Positions 8,644 to 16,070 of a stretch of DNA of 64,000 nucleotides are shown here, piece by piece. The stretch lies in assembly GCA_019119595.1 (NCBI GenBank), contig DWWS01000013.1:195895-259894 (forward strand). Reading direction: 5' to 3'. Made by a program: the position numbers and the translations under genes. The stretch's first letter is position 1, and every line of letters starts with the position of its first letter. Source of the stretch: Candidatus Eisenbergiella merdavium (lineage in GTDB: Bacteria > Bacillota > Clostridia > Lachnospirales > Lachnospiraceae). The notes under the pieces are model-generated. The model did no database searches and was not told where the DNA came from. It saw only the letters and a list, made by a program, of their open reading frames with translations.

Positions 8644-8819
8644 CAGATCATAACAAAGAGGCGGTTTTCTCAAATTGCCTCTGTCTGATCTCAAGCAGTG
8701 CGTCAGCACATTCTTTCGGCAGTTTCTGCCAGGTACCCACTCATATCGAATACAGGCAGGAACAGGAAAGACGGACCACATTCTGTTTTTATTTCCGTCC
8801 TGTATACAGAAGGAGGAAA
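8644..8819 (+). other. Structured leader of the Rpn-type gene, shared between copies
   Basis: About 175 bp between promoter and start codon are conserved with the leader of copy 1 (minus strand, 4238-4046), and the last 65 bp with copy 3 (11438-11502). It contains a hairpin GAGGCGGTT / AATTGCCTC near 8660-8683. Copy 1 has a differently sequenced hairpin (GGGAC ... GTCCC) at the same place. Two small hairpins, GTGC-GTCA-GCAC and GGCAG-TTT-CTGCC, follow and are identical in both copies. Confidence 0.55.
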
Positions 8820-9926
8820 ATGAAACAGAAAACCATGCTTTATGAAACCCTGGAGAGTGCCGGGACAAAGGCACAGTACGATGAACATGTGAAACGGCTT
8901 CTTGGCTTCCGGCCGGTGATCTCCCAGATCCTGATCCGCACCATGACGGAATATGCAGGCCGGACGGCAAAGGAGGCCGCGGCCTGGATCGAACCGGAGG
9001 CGCTGTCTTTCGCGCGGGAGGGGGAAGCGGACGGCTCGGACAGGCCCCTTGTCGGAAAAACGCAGGAGAGCCGGTGGCCGGGAGCGGGAAGCACCGTTTA
9101 TGACCTGCGCTTTCAGGTGCAGGTGCCAAAGCAAAAGGTGCCAGGGCGGCAGGCGGCAAAAAGGCGTGCGTCAAAGCCGGACAAAGAAGGCTCCATTGTT
9201 CTTGTGAACCTGGAGGCCCAGAAGAAATTTTATCAGAAATACAGGCTTGTCACCCGTGGGATCTTTTATGGGGCGAAGATGCTCTGCGAGCAGTACGGAA
9301 GGCAGTTTGGCCATTCCAACTACCAGAAGCTGAAGAAGGTATACAGCATCTGGATCTGCATGAACGCGCCCAACTATATCGGAAACGCGATGGTGGAGTA
9401 CAGGCTGGCGAAGCACGACCGGATCGGAAGCGTGCCGGAGCAGGAGAAAAATTACGACAAGCTGTCGGTGATCCTCATCTGCCTGAATACGAAGAAAGGG
9501 CTGGGAGAAGAGGGAGGCATCCACCATTTTTTGAACGTGCTGCTGTCGCCTTCCATGGACATGGCTGAAAAGGAAAGGATCCTTTCCGGCGTGTACGGGA
9601 TGGAACTGGAAACGACGATCAGAAAGGAGCTGAAGGAAATGTGTAATCTGAGCGAAGCCATAGAGGAACAGGCTCTGCAGAGAGGCAGAAGGGCCGGAAG
9701 AGAGGAAGGCAGAAAAGCTGGCAGGCAGGAGGGCCGAAGAGAAGGCAGAAAAGAAGGCAGAAAAGAAGGCCGAAGAGAGGGCAGCCTTTTGGGAGACGCG
9801 GCGCGGCTGGTAAAAAGCGCTGAGGCCGCGATGAAAAGCTTCCATGTGGATTTGAAGACCGCCTGTGAGGGAATCGGCGCGTCCGTGGAGGAATATGACA
9901 GGGCGGCGAAGCTTTTGAGGGGGTGA
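8820..9926 (+). CDS. Rpn-type PD-(D/E)XK nuclease / putative transposase
   Basis: A 368-residue member of the Rpn / PDDEXK_2 group, annotated elsewhere as recombination-promoting nuclease or putative transposase. The nuclease core shows Y-D-L-R-F-Q-V (about 101-107), matching the catalytic aspartate strand, and VNLEAQKKF (about 133-141), matching the E-x-Q/K strand. A helical region follows (about 160-290). The C-terminus has a charged repeat of EGR(K/R)-type units (about 300-330) and ends SLLGDAARLVKSAEAAMKSF. The start at 8820 has AGGAGG 3 bases upstream; an in-frame ATG at 8835 is the alternative. The family promotes RecA-independent recombination in Escherichia coli; the role here is unknown. 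Two deleted copies lie nearby (3671 and 11438). Confidence 0.8.
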   Translation: MKQKTMLYETLESAGTKAQYDEHVKRLLGFRPVISQILIRTMTEYAGRTAKEAAAWIEPEALSFAREGEADGSDRPLVGKTQESRWPGAGSTVYDLRFQVQVPKQKVPGRQAAKRRASKPDKEGSIVLVNLEAQKKFYQKYRLVTRGIFYGAKMLCEQYGRQFGHSNYQKLKKVYSIWICMNAPNYIGNAMVEYRLAKHDRIGSVPEQEKNYDKLSVILICLNTKKGLGEEGGIHHFLNVLLSPSMDMAEKERILSGVYGMELETTIRKELKEMCNLSEAIEEQALQRGRRAGREEGRKAGRQEGRREGRKEGRKEGRREGSLLGDAARLVKSAEAAMKSFHVDLKTACEGIGASVEEYDRAAKLLRG

Positions 9927-9979
9927 AGCTTGTTCGGGGCTGTTTTCATGCCTGCGGTTTTACAAATTCTGCATTTCAA

Positions 9980-10078
9980 TAAAAGTCGCTTGAAAAAATC
10001 GCCATTTTAAGCTGAAACTCCATTGAAAAAGTTTACATTATAATCAAAAACTCCCTTGAAAAAGTTGTATGTTTCCGT
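9980..10078 (+). repeat. Three 33-bp iterons upstream of the ATPase gene
   Basis: The core TTGAAAAA recurs at 9990, 10023 and 10056, exactly 33 bp apart. Copies two and three share a longer core, AACTCC-N-TTGAAAAAGTT; the first is degenerate. The array ends about 40 bp before the ATPase start at 10118. Equal spacing of about three helical turns suggests binding of a protein on one DNA face. No promoter consensus is clear inside it. Confidence 0.6.
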
Positions 10079-10117
10079 TATGCTGTAATGGAACAGAACA
10101 GGGGAGGCGAAGCTGTC

Positions 10118-11437
10118 ATGCTGAAAAGGAAAATTGAACAGAAGCTGATCGACTGGAAAAATACAGAGAACCGCAAGCCATTGATGATCAAGGGCTGCAG
10201 ACAGTGCGGAAAGACATTTTCTGTCCTTGACTTTGCAAAAAAGAACTACAAAAATGTCGTGTACCTGAACTTTTTTGAAAACCCGGATTATGCTTCTGTA
10301 TTTTCCGGTTCCCTGGAAGTAGACACGGTCGTGATGATGCTGTCCGCCCTGCTGGGCAGCGAAGCGGTATTTGAGAGCGGCAGGACAGTCCTGGTTCTGG
10401 ATGAGATCCAGGAGTGCCCGGAGGCCCGGACCGCTCTGAAATTTTTCCGTATGGATGGACGTTATGATGTGATAGGAACCGGCTCTCTGTTGGGGGTGAA
10501 GGGATATGGAAAAGAACCGAAATCTGTTCCGGTCGGTTCGGAGACGGTGATTGATATGTACCCTCTGGATTTTGAGGAATTTTTGTGGGCCAATGGGATT
10601 GCTGAGCCTGTGATCGAGATGTTGGATCAGTGCCTGCAGAATGAAACGCCGGTCCCAGAGGCTTTGCACAATCGCATGAAACAGCTGCTCCTGCAATATG
10701 CGGTTGTCGGCGGTATGCCGGACGCCGTGCAGACTTTTGTGAATACGAAGCAGATGGACGAGGTGCTTCAGATCCAGCGCGATATTGTCCGTTCCTATGA
10801 GGATGATATGGTAAAGTATGCGGAGAGGAAGGACAAATCACGGATCAGGGAGTGCTTTCAGTCTATCCCGAAGCAGCTCAGTAAGGAAAACAAGAAATTC
10901 CAATACGCTGTTGTCAAAAAAGGTTCTACCGCATCAAAATACGCCGGGAGCCTGCAGTGGATCGAGGACGCCGGTATCATTGTCCGCTGCTACAATCTAA
11001 GCACTACCGAACTGCCTTTAGATGGAAACGCCGAAGAAGATGTATTCAAGGTGTATATGCGTGACTGTGGCCTTTTTGTCAGTATGCTGGAGGATGGTAC
11101 ACAGTACGATATCCTGAGGGGAAACCTGTATGGCTATAAAGGGGCGATTTTTGAAAACCTGATTGCCGATATTTTCGGCAAGATGGGACGAAAACTCTAT
11201 TATTTTCATAAAGATAGCGGGCTGGAGATAGACTTTGTGATCCGTTATAAAGGGGAATGCACTTTGGTGGAGGTCAAGGCATCCACAGGAAATACGAAAA
11301 GTACCAGGACGATCCTGCGCCATCCTGAGAAATACCATGTCAGTCATGCGATCAAGCTGGGGGATTACAATGTGGGACGCACGGAACAGCTTCTCACGCT
11401 TCCCCTGTATATGGCCTTCCTGTTAAAAGAGCTGTGA
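10118..11437 (+). CDS. AAA_14 / DUF4143 ATP-binding protein
   Basis: A 439-residue P-loop ATPase of the COG1373 type. Near the N-terminus is Walker A GCRQCGKTF (about 26-34), then Walker B VLVLDEIQE (about 91-99) and a sensor-like IGTGSLLG, which define the AAA_14 domain. The C-terminal DUF4143 region ends in a PD-(D/E)XK-like fold: GAIFENLIADIFG, DSGLEIDFVI and CTLVEVKAS fit D...ExK. The start is the ATG at 10118 behind GGGGAGG (10-base spacing); the longer frame from 10088 would contain that site. Such proteins are abundant and often multicopy in gut bacteria and archaea, with unknown function. It lies between two Rpn-type copies in an apparently mobile or plastic stretch. Confidence 0.85.
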   Translation: MLKRKIEQKLIDWKNTENRKPLMIKGCRQCGKTFSVLDFAKKNYKNVVYLNFFENPDYASVFSGSLEVDTVVMMLSALLGSEAVFESGRTVLVLDEIQECPEARTALKFFRMDGRYDVIGTGSLLGVKGYGKEPKSVPVGSETVIDMYPLDFEEFLWANGIAEPVIEMLDQCLQNETPVPEALHNRMKQLLLQYAVVGGMPDAVQTFVNTKQMDEVLQIQRDIVRSYEDDMVKYAERKDKSRIRECFQSIPKQLSKENKKFQYAVVKKGSTASKYAGSLQWIEDAGIIVRCYNLSTTELPLDGNAEEDVFKVYMRDCGLFVSMLEDGTQYDILRGNLYGYKGAIFENLIADIFGKMGRKLYYFHKDSGLEIDFVIRYKGECTLVEVKASTGNTKSTRTILRHPEKYHVSHAIKLGDYNVGRTEQLLTLPLYMAFLLKEL

Positions 11438-11560
11438 TTGCCAGACATCCATCTCATATCAAATACGGCAGGGACTGGAAGGACAGGCGGCATTCTGTTT
11501 TGGGAGATGCGGCGCGCCTGGTAAAAAGTGCTGAGGCCGCGATGAAAAGCTTCCAGCAGA
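11438..11560 (+). pseudogene. Rpn-type copy 3, remnant
   Basis: The first 65 bp match the leader of the gene at 8820 (from TGCCAG through CATTCTGTTTT). The sequence then jumps to the 3' coding part (GGGAGATGCGGCGC ... GATGAAAAGCTTCCA, encoding GDAARLVKSAEAAMKSF) and loses homology about 40 bases later. The parents share TTTT at the junction, so this looks like a deletion at microhomology. No functional product is expected. Confidence 0.7.
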
Positions 11561-11777
11561 ATTTGTACAGAATCTGCATGATAAAGGAAAAGAAAAGACA
11601 GGCGAAAAAACAGAAACTGAGGTATAATGGAAACAGACCCGGAGGGCGTCTGCTCTTCTGCTGAAAACAGAGTGCAGAGCGTACATAAGGCCGGGACAGG
11701 GAAAAGAAGGCATGAGCATCAGGGCTCACGCCGGGATCAAAGAGCCGCCCGCGGCGGCGAAACAGGAGGAAAAGCCA

Positions 11778-12419
11778 ATGAAAATCGCATTGATCAATGA
11801 AAACAGCCAGGCAGCGAAGAATGAGCTGGTGGAGAGCGTTCTGAAAAAGGTGGTTGAGCCCATGGGACATGAGGTTGTCAACTACGGCATGTACAGCGCG
11901 GAGGATGAAAACCAGCTGACCTATGTACAGAACGGAATCCTGGCGGCCATTCTGCTGAATTCCGGAGCGGCTGACTATGTGGTTACGGGCTGCGGCACCG
12001 GTGAGGGAGCCATGCTTGCCTGCAATGCATTCCCCGGCGTGCTGTGCGGACATATCGTAGATCCTTCCGACGCCTATATGTTTGCCCAGATCAACGACGG
12101 CAACGCCATCGCCCTTCCTTTTGCAAAGGGCTTCGGCTGGGGTGCGGAGCTGAACCTTCAGTACATCTTTGAAAAGCTGTTTGAGGGAGAAAGCGGACAG
12201 GGCTATCCCAAGGAGAGAGTGATCCCCGAGCAGCGCAACAAGAAGATCCTGGATGAGGTGAAAAAGATCACGCATACCGATCTGGTTACGATCCTGAAGA
12301 GCCTGGATAAGGATCTGGTAAAGGGAGCCATCAGCGGAAAGCATTTCCAGGAGTATTTCTTCGCATCCTGCAAGAATGAAGAGATCGCAGCCTGCGTGAA
12401 GGAACTGCTTGAGGCGTAA
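11778..12419 (+). CDS. RpiB/LacA/LacB-family sugar-phosphate isomerase
   Basis: A 213-residue protein that begins MKIALINENSQAAKNEL. It has the family glycine-rich phosphate-binding stretch VVTGCGTGEGAMLACN (about 71-86), followed by PGVLCGHIVDPSDAYMFAQINDGNAIALP. The catalytic cysteine of RpiB-type enzymes probably corresponds to the cysteine in TGCGTG. It is longer than RpiB (about 150 residues), with an extra C-terminal helical part. ATG 11778 has AGGAGGA 7 bases upstream; the longer frame from 11712 is not needed. Lying beside uxaB and uxaA, it probably isomerises an aldose/ketose phosphate or a uronate derivative, but the substrate is not evident. It converges on uxaB with a shared terminator. 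Confidence 0.8.
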   Translation: MKIALINENSQAAKNELVESVLKKVVEPMGHEVVNYGMYSAEDENQLTYVQNGILAAILLNSGAADYVVTGCGTGEGAMLACNAFPGVLCGHIVDPSDAYMFAQINDGNAIALPFAKGFGWGAELNLQYIFEKLFEGESGQGYPKERVIPEQRNKKILDEVKKITHTDLVTILKSLDKDLVKGAISGKHFQEYFFASCKNEEIAACVKELLEA

Positions 12420-12484
12420 GAGGACGGCTTGATCAGAGAAAAGAAAGAAAGACAAAAAACAGAAAGACAAAAAGACAGAAAAAC

Positions 12485-12540
12485 AGCGGCAGAGCCGGAT
12501 ATCTCAAAGATATCTTAGGCCCTGCCGCTTCTATTTTCTT
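12485..12540. terminator. Bidirectional rho-independent terminator
   Basis: Long hairpin with outer arms AGCGGCAG (12485-12492) and CTGCCGCT (12522-12529) and an inner GATATC-TCAAA-GATATC stem, followed by TTCTATTTTCTT. It lies between the convergent RpiB-like gene and uxaB. Confidence 0.85.
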
Positions 12541-14044
12541 ACTCCAGAGCCTTTTTCATCAGCTCATAAGCGCCCTTTTCCCCGATCAGCTTCAGATCCC
12601 CGCAGACGGCGGTTTCCAGGCCGGGAATCTCGGAAAGATCCATGCCCCAGTAATCGGTGCGGGTAAGGACGGCGCGGGTCAGGGCCTCAGCGCTGTCGTC
12701 CTTATGCGCATGGAAGAATTCCAGAACCTCTCTGTCGTCGCTGACGGTGTACTCGTTTCCCTTCGGACGGGTTCCGACAAGTCCTGCGTCCGTAAGCTTC
12801 GTCCCGTGATAGAAGGCGATGTAGAAGGCCAGGGAGGCCGTCAGGCAGATGGGCAGGGTACCCGTTTTTTCCACGTAGCCCTTCAGAGAGGGAAACACTC
12901 TCGCTTTCCATTTGGAGGTGGAATTTAAAGAGATGGAAAGGAGCGCGTGGTCGATGAAGGGATTGCGGAACCGTTCCGTTACGGAAGCCGCGAAATCCTT
13001 CAGCTCCGCTTCCGGCAGGGTGAGGGTGGGAATGATCTCCTCGTAGATGGCCCTGTTCATGAAGCCGCGGATCACCTCGTCCGCCATACAGTCGCGCACG
13101 ATATCCTGTCCGGCCAGATATGCGCCGAGCACCATGGAGGTATGCGCGCCGTTGAGGATGCGGACCTTGCGCTGCTTGTAGGGCTTGTGGTCGTCTGTGA
13201 TCAGGATGGGAAGCCCGGCCTTTTCACAGGGGAATTCCTCCTTGATGGACTGCGGCCCCTCAATGACCCAAAAGCCGAAAACCTCGCCGGTATCCATCAC
13301 GTTGTCGAGGTATCCGTTTTCCTCGTTCAACGCTTCCGCCTCCGCTCTGGGATATCCGGTCACGATGCGGTCAACCAGCGTGGAGCAGAAAATGTTTTCC
13401 TTCTCGATCCAGTGAAGGAAGTCCGCTCCCAGGTCCCACTGCTCGGCGTATTTTTTCACGCATTTTTCCAGCTCTTTTCCGTTATCGTCGATGAGCTCAC
13501 AGGCCAGGATGATAAAGCCCTTTCCCGGCTCGTTTCCAAAGGTCAGAAAGCGCTGATAGAGAAACTGGGTGAGCTTGCCCGGGTAGCTTGCCGCCGGACG
13601 GTCGGTGAACTGACAGGAGGGATCGTAGGTGATACCCGCCTCAGTGGTATTGCAGGAAATAAAACGAAGCTCCGGATTTTCGGCGCATTTGAGAACCTCG
13701 TCAAAATCAGTATAGGAATTCAGGCAGCGGCTTACGCAGGAGATGATCCGCTTCCGGTTCACCTTTTGCCCGTCCTCGCTTCCGCGCAGATACAGGGTGT
13801 AAAGCCCTTCCTGTTCGTTGATGGCGTCCTTCAGATCGAATGCGCCCGGAATCGGTGCGATGGGCTGAACCAGCACGACCTTGCTGTTAAAATCCGCTTC
13901 CTCATTCATCCGGTCGATGAAATAGTCCACGAAGGCGCGCATGAAATTGCCCTCCCCGAACTGGATCACCCGTTCCGGAGCCTCCTTCAGAAGATAACCG
14001 TCATAACCGTTTTCCGCCAGTGTCTGATAACATAAATGCTTCAT
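12539..14044 (-). CDS. uxaB: Tagaturonate reductase (altronate oxidoreductase)
   Basis: A 501-residue NAD-dependent polyol/mannitol-dehydrogenase-family enzyme that reduces D-tagaturonate to D-altronate in galacturonate catabolism. Recognised features are RVIQFGEGNFMRAFVDYFID near the N-terminus (dinucleotide fold start), SCNTTEAGITYD, and the family block KVRILNGAHTSMVLGAYLAG (about 297-316), which holds the catalytic Lys-Asn-His region. Length matches UxaB (about 480-500) and is longer than mannitol dehydrogenases in this orientation. The start at 14044 has GAGGT upstream. It follows uxaA on the same strand across a 268-bp gap filled by a hairpin array. Both are probably driven by the promoter upstream of uxaA. 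Confidence 0.92.
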   Translation of the reverse strand: MKHLCYQTLAENGYDGYLLKEAPERVIQFGEGNFMRAFVDYFIDRMNEEADFNSKVVLVQPIAPIPGAFDLKDAINEQEGLYTLYLRGSEDGQKVNRKRIISCVSRCLNSYTDFDEVLKCAENPELRFISCNTTEAGITYDPSCQFTDRPAASYPGKLTQFLYQRFLTFGNEPGKGFIILACELIDDNGKELEKCVKKYAEQWDLGADFLHWIEKENIFCSTLVDRIVTGYPRAEAEALNEENGYLDNVMDTGEVFGFWVIEGPQSIKEEFPCEKAGLPILITDDHKPYKQRKVRILNGAHTSMVLGAYLAGQDIVRDCMADEVIRGFMNRAIYEEIIPTLTLPEAELKDFAASVTERFRNPFIDHALLSISLNSTSKWKARVFPSLKGYVEKTGTLPICLTASLAFYIAFYHGTKLTDAGLVGTRPKGNEYTVSDDREVLEFFHAHKDDSAEALTRAVLTRTDYWGMDLSEIPGLETAVCGDLKLIGEKGAYELMKKALE

Positions 14045-14061
14045 ATCTACCTCGTTTTCCC

Positions 14062-14302
14062 GCCGCCACAGGCGGCATTTAATTCATGAGAAATTGGGCA
14101 GAGCCCAATTTCCAGGAGAAAACCGGAGGTTTTCTCCGCCTCTTTCTTCTGCCGCCATAGGCGGCTCTAAATTCATGAGAAATTGGGCAAAGCCCAATTT
14201 CCAGGAGAAAGCCAAAGGCTTTCTCCGCTGCCGCAGGCGGCATTTAATTCATGAGAAATTGGACGAAGTCCAATTTCCAGGAGAAAACCGGAGGTTTTCT
14301 CC
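14062..14302. repeat. Three-unit array of triple hairpins between uxaA and uxaB
   Basis: Three direct repeats start at 14062, 14151 and 14230. Each carries GCCGCC-n3-GGCGGC (shortened in unit 3), GAAATTGGGC-n3-GCCCAATTTC and GGAGAAAACC-n3-GGTTTTCTCC. Units differ by compensatory changes: unit 2 has AAAGCC/GGCTTT in the third hairpin, and unit 3 has GGAC/GTCC in the second. The array fills nearly the whole gap between the two co-directional genes. Confidence 0.9.
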
Positions 14303-14312
14303 GCCTCTTTCT

Positions 14313-15824
14313 TTACAATGTCACGCCCTGTTTGAAGATCGCCATGTCGTGGAAGCCGGCGGCCTCCGATTTTACCTGTTCTCCGCTGGCAACGCGCAGA
14401 ACATAGTCGAAAAGCTGTCCGGAGAGTGCGGAGAGGGATGTGCCCTCCAGCAGGGTGCCGCAGTTGAAATCGATCCAGTTTTTCTTTTTTTCATATAAAG
14501 GCGTGTTGCTGGATATTTTTACCGTGGGGACGGGGGATGCAAAAGGGGTTCCCCGGCCGGTGGTAAAAAGGACGATCTGTGCGCCCGACGCGGCGAGAGC
14601 GGTGGAGGCCACCAGGTCGTTTCCGGGAGCGGAAAGCAGGTTCAGGCCGCGGCTTTTCACCGGTTCTCCGTAGGAGAGCACGCCCCTTACCGGAGCGGAG
14701 CCGGACTTCTGGGTGCAGCCGAGGGACTTGTCCTCCAGCGTGGAAATGCCGCCCTTTTTGTTGCCGGGCGAAGGGTTCTCATAGATGCTCTGGCCGTGGG
14801 AGGTGAAATACTGCTTAAAGTCATTGATCAGCTTCACGGTCTGATCAAACAGCTCCTCGTTCTCACAGCGGTTCATGAGAAGGGTTTCCGCGCCGAACAT
14901 TTCCGGAACCTCAGTCAGGATGGTGGTGCCGCCCTTGCTGATGAGAAGGTCGGAAAATCCGCCGACCGTGGGGTTGGCCGTGATGCCGGACAGGCCGTCG
15001 GAGCCGCCGCATTTCATACCGATCACCAGCTCGCTGCAGGAAATGGGCTCCCGGCGCGCCTTGCCGGCATATTCCGCAAGCTCATGCAGAATACGGACGC
15101 CCTCCTCGATCTCATTCTCACAGTCCTGAGCGACCAGAAAGCGGATCCTTTCGGGATCGTGCCCGCCGATGTATGGCTTCAGCTCTCCGATGTTGCTGTT
15201 TTCACAGCCAAGGCCAAGCACCAGAACGCCGCCCGCGTTGGGATGGCGGATCAGATCGGCCAAGACCCGGCGGGTATTTTCCTGATCCTCCCCCATCTGG
15301 GAGCAGCCGTAGGGGTGGGAAAAGGAAACGACGGCGTCAATGCTGCCGGAAACCAGATCCTGCGTCCGCCTGGCAATGGCTGCGGCCACATCGTTCACGC
15401 AGCCCACCGTGGGGATGATCCACAGTTCGTTGCGCACGCCCGCCTTTCCGTCCGAACGGCGATAGCCCTGGAAAAAGGCTTCTTCGGTGGAAGCGACCGA
15501 AGGATGGGCAGGGCGGTAGGTATAGGTGAGCACCCCGTCCAGCGCGGTTTTCAGATTGTGGGTATGTACGTGTGAGCCCTGCGCGATGTCCGCGCAGGCG
15601 GTGCCGATGGGTTCCCCGTATTTGATGACGGGAGAGCCGGCCGGGATATCCGTAAGGGCAAATTTATGTCCGGCCGGGATATCCTCCTTCAGAAAAAAGC
15701 CGGGGCCCTTTCCGGCTTCGGACGGCTGGCCGGGATCGCTTTCACAGATCCAGGTTCCCGCCGGAAGCGGCCGGAGCGCTACGGCGACGCTGTCCTTCGG
15801 GTGGATTCGGATGCAGGTCTGCAT
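14313..15824 (-). CDS. uxaA: Altronate dehydratase
   Basis: A 503-residue UxaA/GarD-family iron-dependent lyase that dehydrates D-altronate to 2-keto-3-deoxygluconate. It has an N-terminal SAF-like domain (about 1-95, ending near GDGVLTYTYRP-like residues) and the catalytic GarD domain with GYRRSDGKAGVRNELWIIPTVGCVN (about 106-130), SHPYGCSQMGEDQENT, LGLGCENSNI and CGGSDGLSGITANP (about 285-298). The C-terminal part carries VISSNTPL-type and NCGTLLEG blocks. The start is the ATG at 15824 with GGAGG 11 bases upstream; the longer frame would run through the operator. It is first in the minus-strand uxaA-uxaB group, divergent from uxaC. Confidence 0.93.
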   Translation of the reverse strand: MQTCIRIHPKDSVAVALRPLPAGTWICESDPGQPSEAGKGPGFFLKEDIPAGHKFALTDIPAGSPVIKYGEPIGTACADIAQGSHVHTHNLKTALDGVLTYTYRPAHPSVASTEEAFFQGYRRSDGKAGVRNELWIIPTVGCVNDVAAAIARRTQDLVSGSIDAVVSFSHPYGCSQMGEDQENTRRVLADLIRHPNAGGVLVLGLGCENSNIGELKPYIGGHDPERIRFLVAQDCENEIEEGVRILHELAEYAGKARREPISCSELVIGMKCGGSDGLSGITANPTVGGFSDLLISKGGTTILTEVPEMFGAETLLMNRCENEELFDQTVKLINDFKQYFTSHGQSIYENPSPGNKKGGISTLEDKSLGCTQKSGSAPVRGVLSYGEPVKSRGLNLLSAPGNDLVASTALAASGAQIVLFTTGRGTPFASPVPTVKISSNTPLYEKKKNWIDFNCGTLLEGTSLSALSGQLFDYVLRVASGEQVKSEAAGFHDMAIFKQGVTL

Positions 15825-15850
15825 ATCTGCTGCTACCTCCTTTTGAAAAA

Positions 15851-15896
15851 TGTAAGCTCTTACATTTAAGGTACACCCGTTTATGCGGGAAGTCAA
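15851..15896 (-). promoter_or_regulatory. Promoter and operator of uxaA-uxaB
   Basis: On the minus strand TTGACT (15896-15891), a 17-base spacer and TACCTT (15873-15868) form a sigma-A-like promoter. Just downstream lies the palindrome TGTAAG-CT-CTTACA (15864-15851), placed where a bound repressor would block transcription. The same palindrome type occurs at 15947 and 43731. Confidence 0.75.
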
Positions 15897-15904
15897 GACT
15901 TTCG

Positions 15905-15960
15905 TTGACTTTTCTTACCTGCTGGAATATAATGAAAAAAATAGCTTGTAAGCGTTTACA
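15905..15960 (+). promoter_or_regulatory. Promoter and operator of uxaC
   Basis: TTGACT (15905-15910), 17 bases, TATAAT (15928-15933), then TGTAAGCGTTTACA (15947-15960) at about +7 to +20. The palindrome fits both a LacI-family operator and the CcpA cre consensus. Its -35 box is only 8 bp from the divergent uxaA -35 box. Confidence 0.85.
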
Positions 15961-16070
15961 TCAAGACACATGAGAAAGGGAAACGAAGGGAGCGTTTTCT
16001 GCATGAAACGCTTCTGAAATGAAGGGCGCACGTAAACGGGATCGTGCAGAAAGGAAAGAAGAGGTAGAGT

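Noticed and set aside
9980..10078. Minimal CRISPR array
   Set aside because: Repeat cores are short and degenerate and the intervening DNA is AT-rich promoter-like sequence; periodic binding sites explain it better.
11454..12470. A 338-codon minus-strand frame over the RpiB-like gene
   Set aside because: It is antisense to a gene with clear family motifs and covers a pseudogene and an intergenic stretch; no domain is visible.
14062..14302. CRISPR-like array
   Set aside because: Only three units, no unique spacers of constant length, and every unit is itself a set of palindromes; no cas genes nearby.
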